A stretch of 57,104 bases of DNA from an uncultured Acidobacteriia bacterium. Its GTDB lineage: Bacteria > Acidobacteriota > Terriglobia > Bryobacterales > Bryobacteraceae. The position numbers and the translations under genes are program-made. Below are positions 16,394 through 24,828 of the stretch, one piece after another. The DNA lies in contig CAIYDY010000283.1 in NCBI GenBank assembly GCA_903925015.1, positions 1 through 57,104 of the forward strand, given 5' to 3'. How positions within the stretch are numbered: the stretch's first letter is position 1; each line of letters opens with the position of its first letter. Under the pieces are notes generated by a model, which worked only from the letters and a program-made list of their open reading frames with translations, did not search any database and was not told the DNA's origin.

Positions 16394-18463
16394 ATGCCTC
16401 GCACGCGCCATTCCGTCTGCTCCCTGGATTGCCCGGACGCCTGCTCGCTTCTGATTGATATTGACCAAGCGGGCCAAGGGTCGCGGCTGCGGGGAAACCC
16501 GGATCACCCGATCACTAGGGGATTCCTTTGCGGCAAAGTGGCTCGATACCTGGAACGCGAGTACTCGCCCGACCGCTTGACAACCCCCTTGCGTCGAATC
16601 CCCGGCTCAGCCAAAGGTGTGTCTACGTTCGAGCCCGTCAGTTGGGATGCGGCTCTGGACGAAATCGCGGCCAAACTCGGCAAAACATCGGCGATCCACG
16701 GGTCCGAGTCGATCCTGCCCTATAGTTACGCCGGAACCATGGGCTACCTGAACTTTTCCGGCATGGCGCATCGGTTTTTCCACAGGTTGGGAGCATCAAG
16801 GCTCGACCGGACCATCTGCTCCAGCGCGGGCGGCATCGGGCTGGTGGAGGCGCTGGGCGTGCGGTATGGAACCGAGCCGGAACAGTTTCGCCATTCCAAG
16901 CTCATCATCGCCTGGGGCGCAAACATCATGACGACGAATGTGCACTTGTGGCCGTTTATCGTTGAGGCGCGCCGCAACGGAGCAAAACTCTACACGATCG
17001 ACCCGCACCGGAACCGAACGGGAAAACTGTCGGACCGCCACTACGCGATCCACCCCGGCAGCGACGCCGCGCTGGCCTTCGCCATGATGCACGTGATCGC
17101 ATCGGAAGGTTTGGAGGACGCAAGTTACGTTGCCGAGCATACCCTTGGCTTTGCCGAACTCAAGGACAGGATGCGGGAGTGGCCCCCGGAGCGCGCAGCA
17201 GCGGTCACCGGCATCCCGGCCGAGGACATCGCAGCCTTGGCCCGCGAATATGCGACGACGCGTCCCGCCGTCATCAGGCTGGGATATGGAGTCCAACGTT
17301 CTGACCGTGGCGCAATGGCGACACGCGCGATCACGCTCCTCCCCGCCCTGACCGGCGCTTGGAGGGACCTGGGTGGCGGCATCCAGCTTTCAACCTCCGG
17401 GGCTTTCCAAATCAATCGGAACGCCTTGGAGATGCCGGAATTGCAATACACGTCGGCACTGGGACGCGAGGCACGGGTCGTCAACATGTCCACCCTCGGC
17501 CACGCGCTGACGGATTTGGACAACCCGCCAGTCCATGCGCTTGTCGTTTACAATTCAAACCCGGCCGCCATCGCGCCCGACCAAAATTCGGTCCGCAAAG
17601 GGTTGCGGAGGCACGATCTGTTTACCGTCGTGATTGAGCAGTTTGAAAACGACACCACGGATTTCGCGGACATCGTGCTGCCGGCGACTACTTTTCTGGA
17701 GCACACCGACCTTTACTACGCCTACGGGCACTACCACATGCAACTGGCCCGGCCCGTGCTCGCAGCGCCGGGCACCGCACGCCCCAACGTCGAGATTTTC
17801 CGTCGGCTTGCGGCCCGCATGGGATTCGACGAGCCCTGCTTCCGCGACTCGGAGGACGACATGATCCGCCAATTGCTGGACACCCAACATCCATTTGTTG
17901 CCGGCATCACGTTTGAGGAACTCGACCGGGAACATTCCGTGCGGCTTAGGATTCCAGAACCGTTCCAGCCTTTTGCCAACGGCGGTTTCGGGACTGCGTC
18001 CGGCAAGTGCGAATTCCGGGCGGAAACCCTGGTGTTCGAGCCCCCCGTGGAATCGCGGTCGGGGGAGGCCTCGCTGTACGCACGGTACCCCTTGGAACTG
18101 GTGTCGCCCAAGAACCACGGCAACATGAACTCCACATTCGGCAACCGGCCGGAGAATGACCACGCGACCGGTACCCTGACCCTGCATCCGGAAGACGCTG
18201 CGGAAAGGAGCATCGCCCCGGGTGATTCTGTCGTGGTGCGGAACGACCGGGGCCGGATCCAATTGCGCGCATCGGTGGCCGACGACGTGGCGCGCGGCGT
18301 GGTCTGCTGCCCCGCCGTCCGCTGGGCCCGTTTGGCCGATGACGGAAACACGGTCAACATGCTGACCTCCCAGCGCCTAACCGACCAAGGCGGGGGGCCC
18401 ACGTTTTATAGTTGTTTAGTCCAAGTCGAGAAACTCGGTTCCCAGATCGGTACAAAGATATGA
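16394..18463 (+). CDS. Molybdopterin oxidoreductase (DMSO reductase/formate dehydrogenase superfamily)
   Basis: The 689-residue protein begins with an Fe-S motif of four Cys: SVCSLDCPDACSL, then RGFLCGKVARY. It continues with the Mo-bis-MGD core: TICSSAGGIG, IIAWGANIMTTN, IDPHRNRTGKLSD and IHPGSDAALAFAMMHV. The C-terminal molydopterin dinucleotide-binding domain is around SPKNHGNMNSTFGN and DSVVVRNDRGR. It resembles single-subunit cytosolic members; no signal peptide, no Fe-S partner subunit and no membrane anchor gene is adjacent. The residue binding Mo and the substrate cannot be set by eye. ATG 16394 follows a TAGAAT by 5 nt. The stop overlaps the lipoprotein ATG (ATGA). Confidence 0.9.
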   Translation: MPRTRHSVCSLDCPDACSLLIDIDQAGQGSRLRGNPDHPITRGFLCGKVARYLEREYSPDRLTTPLRRIPGSAKGVSTFEPVSWDAALDEIAAKLGKTSAIHGSESILPYSYAGTMGYLNFSGMAHRFFHRLGASRLDRTICSSAGGIGLVEALGVRYGTEPEQFRHSKLIIAWGANIMTTNVHLWPFIVEARRNGAKLYTIDPHRNRTGKLSDRHYAIHPGSDAALAFAMMHVIASEGLEDASYVAEHTLGFAELKDRMREWPPERAAAVTGIPAEDIAALAREYATTRPAVIRLGYGVQRSDRGAMATRAITLLPALTGAWRDLGGGIQLSTSGAFQINRNALEMPELQYTSALGREARVVNMSTLGHALTDLDNPPVHALVVYNSNPAAIAPDQNSVRKGLRRHDLFTVVIEQFENDTTDFADIVLPATTFLEHTDLYYAYGHYHMQLARPVLAAPGTARPNVEIFRRLAARMGFDEPCFRDSEDDMIRQLLDTQHPFVAGITFEELDREHSVRLRIPEPFQPFANGGFGTASGKCEFRAETLVFEPPVESRSGEASLYARYPLELVSPKNHGNMNSTFGNRPENDHATGTLTLHPEDAAERSIAPGDSVVVRNDRGRIQLRASVADDVARGVVCCPAVRWARLADDGNTVNMLTSQRLTDQGGGPTFYSCLVQVEKLGSQIGTKI

Positions 18464-19017
18464 TTCAATCCATCACCAGCCAGCGCCTAACCGCCATCAC
18501 GATTCTAGCTCTTTCCGCCATGGCCATCGAAGGCTGCAAAGGCAAGCACAGCCAGCAACCAGCCGTGAAAAATGAGGAGGCGCAGCCCGTCGCCCAGATC
18601 CTCTCCTCGTTCAAGATGGGTGACGAGGCCGCCCAGGCGCAGCTCCTAAAAGGCTTTTACGTAGTTGAAAACAATTCCTGGCGCTGGACTGCGGGCAGCT
18701 TCACTGTGCTCTTGAAACCACCAATGGCATCCGCCCAGAAGGGTGGAACACTCACCCTTTCGTTTTCAGTGGCGGATATCGTCATCAAGAAGTTGAAGAC
18801 CGTCACGCTCACGGCCTCCATAGGCACAACCAAGCTGAAACCACAGACATACTCGCAAGCTGGCTCGGCGACTTACACCGTGGATGTTCCGGCCGATCTC
18901 CTCGCCAAGGAAACCGTCACCATCGACTTCGAGCTGGACCATTCGCTCCCCCCTGGCTCGGTTGACCTCCGCGAACTGGGACTAATCGCAACCGCCGTTG
19001 GGTTGGAACCAAAATGA
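18460..19017 (+). CDS. Predicted lipoprotein, unknown function
   Basis: The 185-residue product starts MIQSITSQRLTAITILAL and has a plausible lipobox MAIEGC at about residues 16-21, followed by a Lys/Gln-rich linker. The rest is predicted beta-rich (SFTVLLKPP, GGTLTLSFSVADIVIK, KTVTLTASIGT, ATYTVDVPADLL), like a galactose-binding or Ig-like domain. Its ATG overlaps the stop of the molybdoenzyme gene and its own TGA overlaps the ATG of the next membrane protein gene, so the three are likely translated in series. A longer in-frame start at 18412 is rejected because it lies inside the upstream gene and spoils the signal peptide. No family is recognised. Confidence 0.72.
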   Translation: MIQSITSQRLTAITILALSAMAIEGCKGKHSQQPAVKNEEAQPVAQILSSFKMGDEAAQAQLLKGFYVVENNSWRWTAGSFTVLLKPPMASAQKGGTLTLSFSVADIVIKKLKTVTLTASIGTTKLKPQTYSQAGSATYTVDVPADLLAKETVTIDFELDHSLPPGSVDLRELGLIATAVGLEPK

Positions 19018-20906
19018 TGGCTGGCGGATCCAGCCGGGCGATTAGGATCCAAAACTGGGTCCTGTGGGCCGTCTCAGTGCTGTTCATGACGGCCCTGTAC
19101 TGGGATGGCCTGCGGGCTTGGTTCATCGCGGACGATTTCGCCTGGCTGGGTCTGCTGCGCGGCGTCCACAACGCCGATGACCTCTTTCGGGCGATGTTTG
19201 AACCCGCAGCCCAGGGGACCATCCGTCCCTGGAGCGAGCGCGGCTTCTTCCTGCTCTACGAGAGCCTGTTTGGATTGGACGCACTTCCCTTCCGCCTCAC
19301 CGCGTTCGCGACCTTCGCCTTGGACTTGACCCTGATCAGCTGGATCGCGCGGCGTCTGACCGGTTCACGGATCGCCGGCTTCGCGGCGGCACTGATCTGG
19401 ACCTCAAATGCGGCGTTGGCAACAGCCATGACTTGGAGTTCCGCGTGGAATGAGCTGCTGTGTCCGCTATTCCTGCTCTCCGCACTGGCTTTTTTCGTCC
19501 GGTACACCGAAACCGGCGATCGCCGCCTATGGTGGGCCCAGATTGGAGTCTTCATCCTCGGCTTCGGGGCCTTGGAAATCAATGTAGTCTACCCGGCCAT
19601 TGCACTGGCATGGGCGCTCTTCGTGGTGCCAGCGGAGCGCCGTGGAAGGATGGCGTTACGCGCAGCCGCCCTGTTCCCGGTGTCCGTACTGTATTTCGCG
19701 TTGCACACCTTGGCTGCCCCCTTGCCCAAAACTGGCGGCTATGGGGTCCACGTAGACGGGCGAATTTTCCACACGCTGGTACTCTATCTCAAATTCTCAC
19801 TGCTTCCCCAGGACTGGACAGCATTTGGCCACCAAGCATGGCTGGGCAAAGCCATCTTGATCTTCGGGGCCGTTTCGCTGGTGGCGCTGGTCGCGGTGGA
19901 GCTCAGGGCTGGCCGCCGAGCCGTTCTGTTCGGGGTAGCCTGGTACCTCGCCACGATTTCCCCTGTACTGATCCTTCCAGACCACATCACGGACTACTAC
20001 CTGACGATCCCGCTTGCCGGACTCGGCACGGTCGCCTCCGTTGGGTTCTCGGGCTCCCCAGTCCGCCGAGCGTGGGCTGCGGTAGCACTAGCCCTGTACG
20101 TCTGCACCAGCGCGCCGGTCGCGCGGGCGGCCACCAAATGGCACCAGCAGCAATCCGAGCAGGTGCGTGTCCTCGTCCTCGGGGTTGAGGCTGCGCACCA
20201 AGCGCATCCGGGGAAGGCGATTCTGCTGGAAGGGTTGACTCCCGCATTGTATGTCAATTCGATTGGCCAGAGCGCGCTCTATCCGTTGGAAATTGACGAG
20301 GTCTACCTAACGCCGGGCTCCGAAAAGGACATAGAGGTAACTGGGGGCGTGGCGGATACTGCCAAAACCGTCCTCGAACCCGAAACAGCCATCCATGCCA
20401 TCAACGCGGGCCAAGCGTTGGTCTACCGGATTGCCGGCGACCATCTCCGCAACATCACAGCCGTCTACAGCTTGACCGCTCCGGCGAAATTCCCGGGATC
20501 GGAAACCGCTGCCCCGGCTCGCGTTGATCCGGGCAACCGGCTCTACGCTTGGACGCTCGGATCCGGTTGGGCCAAGCCCGAGGATGGCGTCGTCTGGATG
20601 CGGGGCCGCGCATGGATCCAAATCAAGTCACCCAGCCAGCCCGGATGGAAACTCTCGCTCGAGGGATTCCTCCAGGGTGAACAACTCAAAGCCGCACCCC
20701 GACACCTCCGCGTCTCGGCCGAGGGCATCGAAATCGGCACCACAAAGATTTCCGATCCCGAAACCACTTTCCAGCGTCTATTCCCCTTACCGGATGCGTT
20801 GGTTGGTAGGAAAACGCTCAATCTCGAAATCCAAATCGACCCGGTGACTCGTAAGGGTGGTGAGGACTACGGCGCGTTGTTCGGCAAGATAGCCCTGGTC
20901 CGGTAG
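19014..20906 (+). CDS. Large polytopic membrane protein, GT-C glycosyltransferase-like
   Basis: The 630-residue protein has around ten TM helices in residues 15-370. The first extracytoplasmic loop carries the acidic pair IADDFAWLG, a hallmark position (D-D or D-E) of GT-C transferases. RPWSERGFFLLYESLFG matches a common pattern in bacterial PMT/TMTC relatives. Residues about 370-630 form a soluble extracytoplasmic domain with two beta-rich regions. A second ATG lies at 19017. It overlaps the lipoprotein gene by 4 bp. Donor and acceptor are unknown; it could act on a polyprenyl-linked sugar made by GT2 enzymes such as the one at 7364. Confidence 0.75.
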   Translation: MMAGGSSRAIRIQNWVLWAVSVLFMTALYWDGLRAWFIADDFAWLGLLRGVHNADDLFRAMFEPAAQGTIRPWSERGFFLLYESLFGLDALPFRLTAFATFALDLTLISWIARRLTGSRIAGFAAALIWTSNAALATAMTWSSAWNELLCPLFLLSALAFFVRYTETGDRRLWWAQIGVFILGFGALEINVVYPAIALAWALFVVPAERRGRMALRAAALFPVSVLYFALHTLAAPLPKTGGYGVHVDGRIFHTLVLYLKFSLLPQDWTAFGHQAWLGKAILIFGAVSLVALVAVELRAGRRAVLFGVAWYLATISPVLILPDHITDYYLTIPLAGLGTVASVGFSGSPVRRAWAAVALALYVCTSAPVARAATKWHQQQSEQVRVLVLGVEAAHQAHPGKAILLEGLTPALYVNSIGQSALYPLEIDEVYLTPGSEKDIEVTGGVADTAKTVLEPETAIHAINAGQALVYRIAGDHLRNITAVYSLTAPAKFPGSETAAPARVDPGNRLYAWTLGSGWAKPEDGVVWMRGRAWIQIKSPSQPGWKLSLEGFLQGEQLKAAPRHLRVSAEGIEIGTTKISDPETTFQRLFPLPDALVGRKTLNLEIQIDPVTRKGGEDYGALFGKIALVR

Positions 20907-20963
20907 ATTTGCCGTTTTTTGGCCGGGTGAAACGCCGCGCCTAGAAAATGCACTCATGTAGTA

Positions 20964-20992
20964 TTGACTTTGGCATTGCGATTGCATATGCT
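20964..20992 (+). promoter_or_regulatory. Sigma-70-type promoter of the DksA/TraR-like gene
   Basis: TTGACT (20964-20969) and TATGCT (20987-20992) are separated by exactly 17 nt. This is the best-formed promoter in the window and predicts a start near base 21000. Confidence 0.7.
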
Positions 20993-20997
20993 ACGGC

Positions 20998-21016
20998 CTA
21001 GTACTAAGAGTCCTAG
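20998..21016 (+). promoter_or_regulatory. Inverted repeat at the transcription start
   Basis: CTAGTACT-AAG-AGTCCTAG is an imperfect palindrome (7 of 8 positions pair). It begins 6 nt after the -10 box, so it could be an operator or a 5'-terminal RNA hairpin. Confidence 0.4.
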
Positions 21017-21175
21017 CGAATCAGCGGCTTGGATGTAGAATCCTTAAGCTTCCGACGCTCAGATTTTTTGAAACTTTGACCGCAATTTTTCGTCTCTACT
21101 TCCAAGAAGAAGACGCCAGTAACAAACGCAAGGCCGCGCGGCGGGACAGACAGCGCGGAGACGGAGGACGTAAAC

Positions 21176-21556
21176 ATGACTACCCTTGATTTGGACAAGT
21201 ACAAGGCCATCCTGGAGGCCAAGCAGGCGGAACTCAGTGGTTCCCTCAGCAACCGGGACGAAATCGTGATTGAAAAGGCACCGGATGCGCTGGATGAGGT
21301 GCAAATGGCGGGCGAGCGGGAACTAGCGATTCGGAATTTGGACCGCGATTCCAAGTTGATGGCGCAGATCCGGCGCGCTCTGGCCCGCATTTCCGACGAG
21401 AACTTCGGCACCTGCCTCCATTGCGAAGAGGACATCTCGGTGAAGCGTATGAACGCTGTGCCGTGGGCTGCCTATTGCATCAAGTGCCAAGAGCAGGTCG
21501 ACCGCCGAGAGATCCACGTGGAAGAGTCCGAAGACTGGTTCGCCCACGCTGCTTAA
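21176..21556 (+). CDS. TraR/DksA-family zinc-finger transcription regulator
   Basis: The 126-residue protein has an N-terminal coiled-coil (about 1-75, LDKYKAILEAKQAELSGSLS onwards) and a C4 zinc finger C80-x2-C83-x17-C101-x2-C104 (CLHCEEDI ... YCIKCQEQ). This is the DksA fold, which binds the RNA polymerase secondary channel and tunes transcription, often with ppGpp. The coiled-coil tip region (EIVIEKAPDALDEVQ) has acidic residues, but the canonical DxxDxA motif is not cleanly present (D-A-L-D-E). GGAGGA 7 nt upstream fixes the start. It is monocistronic behind a strong promoter and faces pgeF. Confidence 0.88.
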   Translation: MTTLDLDKYKAILEAKQAELSGSLSNRDEIVIEKAPDALDEVQMAGERELAIRNLDRDSKLMAQIRRALARISDENFGTCLHCEEDISVKRMNAVPWAAYCIKCQEQVDRREIHVEESEDWFAHAA

Positions 21557-21561
21557 TTCAT

Positions 21562-22209
21562 TCAGGCGTATGCTGTTCCGATATAGGACAGCATACGTCC
21601 TGCCTGTTCCCTTTCGCGACGGTAGGAAAAGTACCGGGCTGTCTCGCATTGGGTGCATTCGCGGGACACCCAGATGCCAGTGACACCGACTGACCGTATT
21701 TGGTCTGCGTTGATCGTCTGGAGATCTATTTTGGTCGGAACCGTTGCGTGTTCCAATTCGGGACGCCATGTTGCAAATTGGCGCGCCACTTCGGGACCGA
21801 CCTCATAACAACAGAGGCCAATCGAGGGCCCGACGGCAGCAAGCACGTCTGCGGGTCGGGTGCCAAATTGCTCTTCCATCTTGCGCAACGCCACGGAAAT
21901 GATGCCGCCAGCAGTGCCACGCCAGCCTGCGTGCACCGCAGCCACCGCTTGGGTCCGGGTGTCGGCAAGCAAGACCGGAACGCAGTCGGCTGTCCTCACC
22001 CCTACCAGCAGGCCACCTTCCCCGCAGACAAGCCCGTCGGCCTCGGCGAGCCTATCCCCCCCAGGTCCCACCACGCTGATGACCGCGCACGAATGAATCT
22101 GATGAACAGTCGTAATACCCGGAGGATAGACCGTATCACGGAATCCAAAACCGTGGGTCAACCAACCAAGTTTGGCGAGATTCGGGGTGGTGAGAACGTT
22201 CGGCTGCAT
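21562..22209 (-). CDS. pgeF: YfiH/PgeF multicopper-like purine/peptidoglycan-editing protein
   Basis: The 215-residue protein carries the DUF152 signature ADCVPVLLAD followed by AVAAVHAGWRGTAGG, plus the C-terminal ECTQCETARYFSYRRE. The conserved Cys and His residues form the Zn/Cu site. Members were named laccase or polyphenol oxidase; later work gave purine nucleoside phosphorylase/adenosine deaminase activity and a role in peptidoglycan editing. The start ATG 22209 is followed directly by MQPNVLTTPNLAKLGWLTHGF, normal for the family. It ends 6 bp from the DksA-like gene (convergent) and is divergent from the next membrane protein. Confidence 0.88.
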   Translation of the reverse strand: MQPNVLTTPNLAKLGWLTHGFGFRDTVYPPGITTVHQIHSCAVISVVGPGGDRLAEADGLVCGEGGLLVGVRTADCVPVLLADTRTQAVAAVHAGWRGTAGGIISVALRKMEEQFGTRPADVLAAVGPSIGLCCYEVGPEVARQFATWRPELEHATVPTKIDLQTINADQIRSVGVTGIWVSRECTQCETARYFSYRREREQAGRMLSYIGTAYA

Positions 22210-22237
22210 GCGGTGGATTAAACTTCGATCTTAGGAC

Positions 22238-23863
22238 ATGGATACCACGGACAAGAAGAAGTGCTGGCCCTTGTGGTTGATGCCCGGAATCCCCGGACTC
22301 TTGTTCCTGCTGGCCGGCATGGCGCTCCTCCCCCGCCCAGGACTGCAACATGACGAATTGTTCTTCTACGGGCCGATCCACACCCCGGACTCCAGCTTTT
22401 TCGACATCCAGGTTTTCGGCACCAAGCTGACCTGCATGGTGATGAGCTACTCCGGAGCCCTGAAGACCTGGCTTTACGAGCTACTCTTCCTAGTGCTGCC
22501 CCGAAACAGGTGGACCGTACGACTCCCGGCTTTGCTGATGGGGCTCGCGACAATCCAACTGACGTGGGTCTGGGTGCGGCGAATCGCCGGTGACCGGGCT
22601 GCCGCGATTACAACCGTACTTTTGGCCACGGACACGCTGTTCCTGATGACCGACCTGTTCGACTGGGGACCGGTCGCACTGCAGCACCTACTCTTGATGG
22701 GCGGACTGGTCGCGGTTCAGATTTGGGTTGCCAGCGGGTCGCGCCGAATGCTGCAACTGGGGTGCTTGCTATGGGGCTTGGGCATGTGGGACAAGGCCTT
22801 GATGGTTTGGCCGCTCTCCAGCATGGCGCTCGCCGCCGTCTGCGTGTTCCCGCGAACCGCACTGCGGAAAGCCCGCGAGGGCCTGGCGGTTGGACTCCTG
22901 TGGTTCGCGGTCGGAGCCCTCCCGTTGATCTGGTACAACGTCGCCATGCATGGCGCAACCGCGACATCTAATACCAAATACGACGCCACCGGCCTGCAGG
23001 ATAAGCTCCCAGCGCTCAAGCGAACGGTGGATGGCAGCATGCTTTCGGGCTACATGGTCCTAAATGACTCGGCCCCCCAACCACGTCGCCCAAGAACGGG
23101 GTTGGAGATCGTCTCCGTGTCTCTGCGTCGGGCAATCGGCGACCACCGAACGAACTGGATGATTCCCGCCTATACCGCCGGTTTCCTCCTGCTCTTGGCC
23201 ATGTGGAGAACCGAGGTTCGTCGACCCCTGCTGTTTCTGTTAATTACATGCGCCGCCATGTGGCTGCAAATGGCGCTGAACAGGGGAACCGGTGGGTCGG
23301 CACACCATGTAATCCTGATGTGGCCCTTTCCCGTGGCGTTCCTTGGGATAGTGTTCGACGCGGCAGCTACGCGCATTCCGAAACAAGGGCCGCTCCTTTT
23401 GGCAGCCGTGATTGGGGTCCTGGCGACGCAGAACATGCTCACCACCAATGACTATTACGCGCGTTTCGTTGTAAACGGGTCCGCTGGTGGCTGGACGGAC
23501 GCAATCTATCCGTTGGAATCAGCACTGGAGGAGATGCCAGCCGCGTGGATCGGCGTAGTGGACTGGGGAATACTCAATGGCCTTCGGCTGATGGAGCACA
23601 AGCGCTTCAGCATGTTCATGCCCGACCCCAACCCGGCCGACCCAACATTCCAGTTGCAGGTTGCCGCCACGGACTTCCTCTTCGTGCAACACACGGACGA
23701 CAAACAGATCCTGCCCGGCGTAAATGGGAAGCTGCGCGAGGCGGCGCGGAAATTGGGTTATGGTGAAAAGGTCTTGAAGGTAATACTGGACCGGAACGGT
23801 CGCCCGGTCTTTGAGATCTTCCGATTCGTGCCTGCCGACGGCGGGGCGGCTACGCAGCAATAG
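22238..23863 (+). CDS. GT-C/ArnT-PMT-like membrane glycosyltransferase
   Basis: The 541-residue protein has a first TM at about 12-32 and then LQHDELFFYG, where D-E are the acidic residues expected in the first extracytoplasmic loop of GT-C enzymes of the PMT/ArnT group. About ten further TM segments follow (for example RLPALLMGLATIQLTWVWV and GLLWFAVGALPLIWYNV). The C-terminal soluble part (about 410-541) includes VVDWGILNGLRLMEHKRF. Such enzymes move a sugar from a lipid carrier to protein or lipid acceptors. No donor or acceptor gene is adjacent. It lies 28 bp from divergent pgeF. Confidence 0.78.
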   Translation: MDTTDKKKCWPLWLMPGIPGLLFLLAGMALLPRPGLQHDELFFYGPIHTPDSSFFDIQVFGTKLTCMVMSYSGALKTWLYELLFLVLPRNRWTVRLPALLMGLATIQLTWVWVRRIAGDRAAAITTVLLATDTLFLMTDLFDWGPVALQHLLLMGGLVAVQIWVASGSRRMLQLGCLLWGLGMWDKALMVWPLSSMALAAVCVFPRTALRKAREGLAVGLLWFAVGALPLIWYNVAMHGATATSNTKYDATGLQDKLPALKRTVDGSMLSGYMVLNDSAPQPRRPRTGLEIVSVSLRRAIGDHRTNWMIPAYTAGFLLLLAMWRTEVRRPLLFLLITCAAMWLQMALNRGTGGSAHHVILMWPFPVAFLGIVFDAAATRIPKQGPLLLAAVIGVLATQNMLTTNDYYARFVVNGSAGGWTDAIYPLESALEEMPAAWIGVVDWGILNGLRLMEHKRFSMFMPDPNPADPTFQLQVAATDFLFVQHTDDKQILPGVNGKLREAARKLGYGEKVLKVILDRNGRPVFEIFRFVPADGGAATQQ

Positions 23864-23899
23864 GGAGGCGTGGACGCCACCCCACCGTCAAGCCCGCAA

Positions 23900-24799
23900 C
23901 TATTTTTTGCCCTGGATTTCCAACAGCTCGATCTCGAAAACCAACGCCGCACCGCCGGGAATCGACGGACGGCCCTGATCACCATAGGCCAGGTTCGAGG
24001 GGCACACCAAGCGGGCCTTGCCGCCAACTTTCATCTTCTGCACGCCTTCGGTCCAGCAGGGGATGACGCCTGTTAGCGGAAACTCGGCCGGAGCGTTGCG
24101 CTTGTAGGAACTGTCGAACTCGGTACCGTCGATCAAGGTGCCCTTGTAGTGAACCTTCACAGTGTCGGCGGCGACAGGCGACGCACCCGTTCCAGGCGTC
24201 AACTCCTTGTAGACCAGGCCGGATTCGGTCTTGACGGCACCGGCCTCGGTCGCGGCCTTGGCCAAGTATTCGGCGGAGGAATTTTTCTCCTTCTGGACGA
24301 CAAGGGCACCGCGGGTCTCGGCGAGGCCCTGGATCTTTGGCCCCCAAGTATCGATATCAACAGCGGGCTTCTTGGCCGCGGAGTCGATCAACGCTTGGTG
24401 GACCAGCTCGATCTCTGCTGCGGAAAGGTCAAATGGCTTGACGGAACGGGCAAGTGAGAGCCCGAGCGCGTAGATTGTCTTCTGTTCGTCGGTCATTTCT
24501 TTGGGTGGGGCGGGCTTTGCGGGTGCCTTGACGGCGGGTTTCGCAGCACCAGCCACGGCAGGCTTGGCGGCGGCACCGGGGGTGGCTGGCTTGGGAGCGG
24601 TACCTGCGGCAGCTGGTTTTGGAGCGGCTGCGACCGCGGCTGCGGGTTTCGCTGCTTGTCCGGCGACGGCCGGTTTTGCCGCGGCGGCAGGCGCTGGCTT
24701 GGGAGTCGTGGCGGGTGGAGTCTGGGACTGTAGCCCGAACGGCAGAACTCCGAGCGACAATACGACGTTACCCAGGAACGTGAGGTGGCGAAGGCGCAT
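23900..24799 (-). CDS. Exported FKBP-type peptidyl-prolyl isomerase with Ala/Pro/Lys-rich spacer
   Basis: The 299-residue protein has a signal peptide (about 1-25), then about 85 residues of low-complexity sequence built from repeats like AAKPAVAG, APKPA and AKPAPP. Next come a FKBP N-terminal dimerisation helix (MTDEQKTIYALGLSLARS) and the FKBP catalytic domain (VKVHYKGTLIDGTEFDSSYK, FPLTGVIPCWTEGVQKMKVGGKARLVCP, AYGDQGRPSIPGGAALVFEIELLEI). It is a FkpA/Mip-like periplasmic foldase that catalyses prolyl cis-trans isomerisation. The AP-rich spacer probably extends it from the membrane or across the cell wall; that is inference. It lies 36 bp from the convergent gene. Confidence 0.9.
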   Translation of the reverse strand: MRLRHLTFLGNVVLSLGVLPFGLQSQTPPATTPKPAPAAAAKPAVAGQAAKPAAAVAAAPKPAAAGTAPKPATPGAAAKPAVAGAAKPAVKAPAKPAPPKEMTDEQKTIYALGLSLARSVKPFDLSAAEIELVHQALIDSAAKKPAVDIDTWGPKIQGLAETRGALVVQKEKNSSAEYLAKAATEAGAVKTESGLVYKELTPGTGASPVAADTVKVHYKGTLIDGTEFDSSYKRNAPAEFPLTGVIPCWTEGVQKMKVGGKARLVCPSNLAYGDQGRPSIPGGAALVFEIELLEIQGKK

Positions 24800-24828
24800 C
24801 CCTTCAGCCTAACATTGGTTCCCGACGG

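Larger units (their letters stand above)
20907..21175 (+). other. Intergenic region with DksA-family gene leader
   Basis: No gene is seen in these 269 bp. The stretch holds the promoter at 20964-20992, an inverted repeat at its transcription start and a leader of about 175 nt ending with GGAGGA before ATG 21176. A weak hairpin (GGAT/ATCC with flanking CTT/AAG) lies around 21030-21052. Confidence 0.5.

Noticed and set aside
18412-18460. Upstream in-frame extension of the lipoprotein gene
   Set aside because: It lies within the molybdoenzyme gene and would displace the signal sequence; the ATGA overlap start at 18460 is better.
20907-21175. Possible tRNA or small RNA gene in the gap before the DksA-like gene
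   Set aside because: No cloverleaf, anticodon arm or CCA end is seen; the stretch is better explained as promoter plus leader.
24500-24730. Repetitive GC-rich stretch considered as a DNA tandem repeat or CRISPR
   Set aside because: Repeats are irregular and in frame; they encode the Ala/Pro/Lys spacer of the FKBP protein. There are no spacers and no direct repeats of constant length.
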